From NCBI RefSeq assembly GCF_029892105.1, contig NZ_JARZAJ010000005.1, forward strand, positions 1 to 64,000: 64,000 bases of DNA, given 5' to 3'. Source of the stretch: Kitasatospora sp. GP82 (GTDB lineage: Bacteria; Actinomycetota; Actinomycetes; Streptomycetales; Streptomycetaceae). This document shows positions 60,631 through 64,000 of the stretch, piece after piece. The first letter of the stretch is position 1. Every line of letters starts with the position of its first letter. Made by a program: the position numbers and the translations under genes. The notes under the pieces are model-generated. The model worked only from the letters and a program-made list of their open reading frames with translations. It searched no databases and was not told where the DNA came from.

Positions 60631-62195
60631 GCGATCAGAGCACCGTCCCCGCGACCGACGACCTTCCTGAGCAGATGCGCGTCCGGCGCGAGAAGCTGGA
60701 CCGGCTCCGGGCGGCCGGCATCGACCCGTACCCGGTCGGTTTCCCCCGTACCTCCACCATTGCCGACCTGCGCGCCAAGCACCCGGACCTGGAGCCGGAC
60801 GTCGCGACCGGCGAGCGCGTGGGCATCACCGGCCGCGTCATCCTGGCCCGTACCGGCGGCAAGCTCTGCTTCGCCACCCTGCGCGACGGCTCCGGCGACC
60901 TCCAGGTGATGCTCTCCCTGGACAAGCTGGGCGAGGAGCGGCTGGCCGCCTGGAAGTCGGACATCGACCTGGGCGACCAAGTGGGTGTCGAGGGCGAGGT
61001 GATCACCTCCCGCCGCGGCGAGCTGTCCGTGATGGTGGACCGCTGGGAGCTCACCGCCAAGTGCCTGCGCCCGCTGCCGGACAAGCACAAGGGCCTGACC
61101 GACCCGGAGGCCCGGGTCCGCCAGCGGTACGTCGACCTGATCGTGAACCCCGAGGCGCGGGAGATCCTCCACCTGCGCAGCAAGGTGGTCCGCTCGATCC
61201 GCCGCACGTACGAGGAGCGCGGCTACATCGAGGTCGAGACCCCGATGCTCCAGCCCGTGCACGGCGGCGCCAACGCCCGCCCGTTCACCACCCACATCAA
61301 CGCCTACGACATCGACCTCTTCCTGCGGATCGCCCCCGAGCTGTACCTCAAGCGGCTGGTGGTCGGCGGCGCGGAGAAGGTCTTCGAGATCAACCGCAAC
61401 TTCCGCAACGAGGGCGCGGACTCGACCCACAACCCCGAGTTCACCTCGCTGGAGTCGTACGAGGCCTACGGCGACTACGACACCCAGGCCGAGCTGATCC
61501 GCGCGACCATCGTCAACGCCGCCCGGGACGCCCTCGGCTCCACCGTGGTCAAGGGCATCGGCCCGGACGGCCAGGAGCACGAGATCGACCTGGCCGAGCC
61601 GTGGGCCGAGGTCAGCGTCTACCCCGGCATCTCGGCCCACCTGGGCACCGAGGTCACCCCGGAGACCGGCGTCGAGGAGCTGCGCGCCCTCGCCGACGGC
61701 GCCGGTGTGCCGTGGGAGAAGGAGTGGGGCCACGGCCAGATCGTGCTGGAGATGGTCGAGCGCCTGCTCGAGCACAACGCGATCAAGCCGACCTTCATCA
61801 AGGACTACCCGACCGAGGTCTCCCCGCTGACCCGCCAGCACCGCTCGATCCCGGGCGTGGCGGAGAAGTGGGACCTGGTGATCTTCGGGACGGAGATCGG
61901 CACCGCCTACTCCGAGCTGATCGACCCGGTCGAGCAGCGCGCCCGCCTCACCGCCCAGTCGCTGCTGGCAGCCGGCGGTGACGTCGAGGCGATGCAGGTG
62001 GACGAGGACTTCCTGCGCGCCCTGGAGTACGCGATGCCGCCGACCGGCGGCCTGGGTCTGGGCGTCGACCGCCTGATCATGCTGCTCACCGGCAAGAACA
62101 TCCGCGAGACCGTGCTCTTCCCGCTGGTCAAGCCGGAGGCGAAGGGCCCCAAGGCGGACAGCGAGTCCGACACCGAGTCCGAGACCGAGGAGTGA
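60627..62195 (+). CDS. lysS: Lysyl-tRNA synthetase (class II)
   Basis: The 522-residue enzyme charges lysine to tRNA. An OB-fold anticodon domain (RVGITGRVILARTGGKLCFA) is followed by the class II core. Motif 1 is near YIEVETPMLQPVHGGANARP, motif 2 is VFEINRNFRNEGADSTHNPE, and motif 3 is GGLGLGVDRLIMLLTGK. The C-terminus ends in an acidic Ser/Glu tail. The GTG at 60627 overlaps the stop of the small upstream peptide. Confidence 0.96.
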   Translation: MSDQSTVPATDDLPEQMRVRREKLDRLRAAGIDPYPVGFPRTSTIADLRAKHPDLEPDVATGERVGITGRVILARTGGKLCFATLRDGSGDLQVMLSLDKLGEERLAAWKSDIDLGDQVGVEGEVITSRRGELSVMVDRWELTAKCLRPLPDKHKGLTDPEARVRQRYVDLIVNPEAREILHLRSKVVRSIRRTYEERGYIEVETPMLQPVHGGANARPFTTHINAYDIDLFLRIAPELYLKRLVVGGAEKVFEINRNFRNEGADSTHNPEFTSLESYEAYGDYDTQAELIRATIVNAARDALGSTVVKGIGPDGQEHEIDLAEPWAEVSVYPGISAHLGTEVTPETGVEELRALADGAGVPWEKEWGHGQIVLEMVERLLEHNAIKPTFIKDYPTEVSPLTRQHRSIPGVAEKWDLVIFGTEIGTAYSELIDPVEQRARLTAQSLLAAGGDVEAMQVDEDFLRALEYAMPPTGGLGLGVDRLIMLLTGKNIRETVLFPLVKPEAKGPKADSESDTESETEE

Positions 62196-62199
62196 TCTG

Positions 62200-62364
62200 A
62201 TGGAGTACGTCAGCGCGATCGTGCCACCGCTGGTTATGGCGATCGGCTTCGGTTTCCTGGTGCGGGCCATCATCCGCAGCCAGGGCGGCGCCCAGAAGGG
62301 CAAGGAGGACGCCGCGGCCGAGGCGATGGCCGCCCGCACCGCCACGGCCGCAGCCGCCGAATAA
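62200..62364 (+). CDS. Small single-pass membrane protein downstream of lysS
   Basis: The 54-residue product starts MEYVSAIVPPLVMAIGFGFL, a membrane segment with a short outside end. It then has a hydrophilic Ala/Lys/Glu-rich tail (GGAQKGKEDAAAEAMAA). It begins four bases after the lysS stop, with GAGGAG overlapping the end of lysS, so the two are almost surely cotranscribed. Similar short proteins follow lysS in other streptomycetes. The role is unknown. Confidence 0.8.
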   Translation: MEYVSAIVPPLVMAIGFGFLVRAIIRSQGGAQKGKEDAAAEAMAARTATAAAAE

Positions 62365-62375
62365 CAGAGCTCCAG

Positions 62376-62415
62376 CCGGCGCGCCGTCACCCCCATCGGG
62401 GTGGCGGCGCGCCGG
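62376..62415 (+). terminator. Terminator after the lysS unit
   Basis: CCGGCGCGCCG at 62376-62386 pairs with CGGCGCGCCGG at 62405-62415. Further pairing of CACCCC with GGGGTG extends the stem. TTTGCTTCT follows. Confidence 0.85.
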
Positions 62416-62468
62416 TTTGCTTCTGAATCGCCAATTTTGTCCGAATCAGTTCCTATCCTGGCCGGACT

Positions 62469-62915
62469 ATGGTGCGGCAACTCGGAGAACTTGAGAACGA
62501 CATCATGACCAGGGTCTGGCAGTGGAACCGCCCGGTCACCGTTCGGGAGGTTCTGCAGGATCTGCAGTCGGAACGCGATATCGCGTACACCACTGTCATG
62601 ACGGTGCTCGACAAGCTCTACAGAAAGGGCTGGCTGCGCCGGGACCAGGTGGGGCGGGCGTATAGATATGAACCCGTCTCCTCCCGCGAGGCATACACGG
62701 CGGCGCTGATGAACGATGCGTGGGCGACGAGCGACAATCCGGCAGCGGCACTGGTCCACTTCTTCGGACTGATGTCGCCGGAGCAACGCGAGGCACTGCG
62801 CGATGCGCTGCGCGTTGCCGCGCTGTTCCCGGATCCGGAACCGCCGGCCGATCCCCCCGCCGATACCCGGCCACAGTCCGATACGGGGGAGACCGCACAG
62901 CCGCCGACGCGATAA
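62469..62915 (+). CDS. BlaI/MecI-type transcriptional regulator
   Basis: The 148-residue product has the BlaI winged helix: LGELENDIMTRVWQWNRPVT, then REVLQDLQSERDIAYTTVMT and DKLYRKGWLRRDQVGRAYRY. A dimerising helix follows and a Pro-rich tail ends it. BlaI proteins are usually paired with a BlaR-type sensor protease, but none is adjacent. The ATG at 62469 has no clear ribosome binding site and may be leaderless. The regulated gene is unknown. Confidence 0.92.
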   Translation: MVRQLGELENDIMTRVWQWNRPVTVREVLQDLQSERDIAYTTVMTVLDKLYRKGWLRRDQVGRAYRYEPVSSREAYTAALMNDAWATSDNPAAALVHFFGLMSPEQREALRDALRVAALFPDPEPPADPPADTRPQSDTGETAQPPTR

Positions 62916-62924
62916 CGTCCCGCC

Positions 62925-63461
62925 ATGGAGGTCACCATCCGCCGGGCGCGGACCACTGACGTGCGGGCAGTACGACGGCTCATCGACGCCTACGCGCGAG
63001 ACGGCATTCTGCTCGACAAGCCCACCGTGACGCTGTTCGAATCGGTGCAGGAGTTCTGGGTCGCCGAACGCGACGACAACGGCGTGGTGGTGGCCTGCGG
63101 CGCTCTGCATGTGATGTGGGAGGACCTGGCCGAAGTGCGCACCCTGGCCGTGGATCCGGCCTGCACGGGGCACGGTATCGGCCATGTGCTGCTGGAGAAG
63201 CTGTTGCAGACCGCGCGCTGGCTGGGCGTACGTCGGATTTTCTGCTTGACGTTCGAGGTGCCGTTCTTCGCGAAACACGGTTTCGTCGAGATCGGCGAGG
63301 TCTGTGAAACCGACGATGGTACGACAGATCCGGCGGCCATCGCTACGGATGTCTATGAGGAACTTCTGCGTTCGTACGACGAAGGTGTCGCGGAGTTCCT
63401 CGACCTGGAGCGGGTGAAGCCCAACACCCTGGGCAACTCACGCATGCTGCTGGACCTCTGA
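62925..63461 (+). CDS. Amino-acid N-acetyltransferase (short ArgA-type GNAT)
   Basis: The 178-residue product is a single GNAT domain: VTIRRARTTDVRAVRRLIDA at the start, VVACGALHVMWEDLAEVRTL, then VDPACTGHGIGHVLLEKLLQ, which binds acetyl-CoA, and RIFCLTFEVPFFAKHGFVEI. The pattern fits short actinobacterial N-acetylglutamate synthases, first step of arginine synthesis, as in mycobacterial ArgA. The ATG starts ten bases after the BlaI-type gene and has no strong ribosome binding site. Confidence 0.88.
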   Translation: MEVTIRRARTTDVRAVRRLIDAYARDGILLDKPTVTLFESVQEFWVAERDDNGVVVACGALHVMWEDLAEVRTLAVDPACTGHGIGHVLLEKLLQTARWLGVRRIFCLTFEVPFFAKHGFVEIGEVCETDDGTTDPAAIATDVYEELLRSYDEGVAEFLDLERVKPNTLGNSRMLLDL

Positions 63462-63577
63462 ACGGTGCTTGTCCGCGACGAGGGCAGAGCACGTGGCGGG
63501 CAAGGGTTTGTGTTTTCCGGGAAAAGGCGGTTTCCTTTCCCATAGGCAATGGATCGTTTAGGCGGAAAGGGAAGCCC

Positions 63578-63931
63578 GTGGCACAGAGGGTGCAGGTCAT
63601 TCTTGAAGACGATCTCGAAGGCGGTTCGGCGGACGAGACGGTGACGTTCGCTCTCGACGGCGTTGCCTACGAGATCGACCTGAAGAGCACCAACGCGGAC
63701 AAGCTGCGCGGTCTGCTGGCTCCGTATGTCGAGAAGGGCCGCAAGCAGAGCGGCCGTCTGACCACCGCCCGTCGCGGTACCGGCCGCGGTGCGGGCCGCC
63801 CGGCGGCGACCGGCGCTCCGGACACCGCCAAGATCCGCGCGTGGGCCAAGGAGAACGGCTGGGAGGTCAACGACCGCGGCCGCGTCCCGAGCAACGTCCG
63901 TGAGGCGTACGAGGCGGCCAACGCCTCCTGA
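63578..63931 (+). CDS. lsr2: Lsr2 nucleoid-associated protein
   Basis: The 117-residue product has the N-terminal dimerisation domain (AQRVQVILEDDLEGGSADET, VTFALDGVAYEIDLKS) and a C-terminal DNA-binding domain. That domain has WAKENGWEVNDRGRVPSNVR, whose R-G-R loop enters the minor groove of AT-rich DNA. Lsr2 silences horizontally acquired genes and specialised metabolism clusters in streptomycetes. The GTG at 63578 is preceded by AAAGGGAAG. It is its own unit. Confidence 0.97.
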   Translation: MAQRVQVILEDDLEGGSADETVTFALDGVAYEIDLKSTNADKLRGLLAPYVEKGRKQSGRLTTARRGTGRGAGRPAATGAPDTAKIRAWAKENGWEVNDRGRVPSNVREAYEAANAS

Positions 63932-63940
63932 CGGCAGGCG

Positions 63941-64000
63941 TCAGCGGGCAGGCGCCAGACCCATCAGGTCGCGGGCGCAGGCGTCCGCCAGGCAGTCGAG
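63941..64000 (-). CDS. 3' end of a gene cut by the window edge
   Basis: The minus strand reads LDCLADACARDLMGLAPAR followed by TGA. Only 19 codons are visible, with typical third-position G/C. No family can be assigned from so little. It is convergent with lsr2, with nine bases between the stops. Confidence 0.5.
   Translation of the reverse strand, partial: LDCLADACARDLMGLAPAR

Noticed and set aside
62469..62915. A beta-lactam resistance module with BlaI
   Set aside because: No BlaR-type sensor or beta-lactamase gene lies nearby. The regulator stands next to an arginine-pathway acetyltransferase.

Overview
This is a high-GC (roughly 72%) actinobacterial chromosome segment from the family Streptomycetaceae (Streptomyces or a close relative such as Kitasatospora). 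The evidence is a BldN sigma factor with its anti-sigma factor RsbN, four chaplin genes, a Rex-hemACD-hemB block, Lsr2, an actinobacterial bS22-like ribosomal peptide, a BdtA-type regulator, GTG starts and near-universal G/C at third codon positions. No rRNA, tRNA, CRISPR array, insertion sequence or prophage was recognised. The backbone is ordinary core chromosome. The accessory parts are the chaplin neighbourhood (about 8.9-14.1 kb) and a toxin/immunity island (about 42.7-47.6 kb).

Layout. 0.5-8.8 kb: acetyltransferase, FUSC and EamA membrane proteins, a minus-strand run of Lrp regulator, diaminopimelate decarboxylase-like enzyme, DUF72 protein and acylphosphatase, a decayed epimerase pseudogene, and a DUF4291 protein. 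8.9-14.1 kb: a secreted SGNH hydrolase with a ricin-type lectin domain, four short chaplins and two uncharacterised secreted proteins. 14.2-20.6 kb: rex-hemA-hemC-hemD-hemB, with a Rex operator in front of rex. 20.6-25.9 kb: exonuclease, glutaredoxin-like protein, HAD hydrolase, bldN and rsbN. 26-33.9 kb: acyltransferase, epimerase, bS22-like peptide, bdtA, phosphatase-acuC pair, MFS transporter, HAD hydrolase and proC. 34.1-42.7 kb: small membrane proteins, ilvD, methyltransferase, a TIM-barrel protein with a long Ala/Lys-rich tail, an Ppx/GppA phosphatase and an alpha/beta hydrolase.

42.7-47.6 kb (minus strand) holds a WXG100-type protein, a 995-residue secreted toxin with a repeat shaft and a C-terminal papain-fold glutamine-deamidase domain, and a tightly coupled three-domain immunity protein. 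This is the most system-like accessory locus in the window. 47.8-53 kb: cysteine-rich protein, a NuoD paralogue next to an NDUFAF7-like methyltransferase, and a NarL-type two-component pair. 53.1-59.4 kb: a DUF2520 oxidoreductase, panC, panD, nadB, nadC and coaX, so pantothenate/CoA and NAD synthesis share one gene train. 59.5-64 kb: a Pro/Gln-rich protein, a small secreted peptide coupled to lysS, a small membrane protein, a BlaI-type regulator, a short arginine-pathway acetyltransferase, lsr2, and the 3' end of one more gene.

How the parts fit. BldN normally drives chaplin genes and rsbN. Good matches to its promoter motif lie upstream of rsbN and of the first chaplin, so regulator and targets lie within 15 kb of each other. 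Rex ties haem synthesis to NADH/NAD+ balance through the operator before rex-hemACD. Many gene ends carry long hairpins, several built from dispersed GGGGCGCGGGG or CATGCACTGTCCGG repeats.
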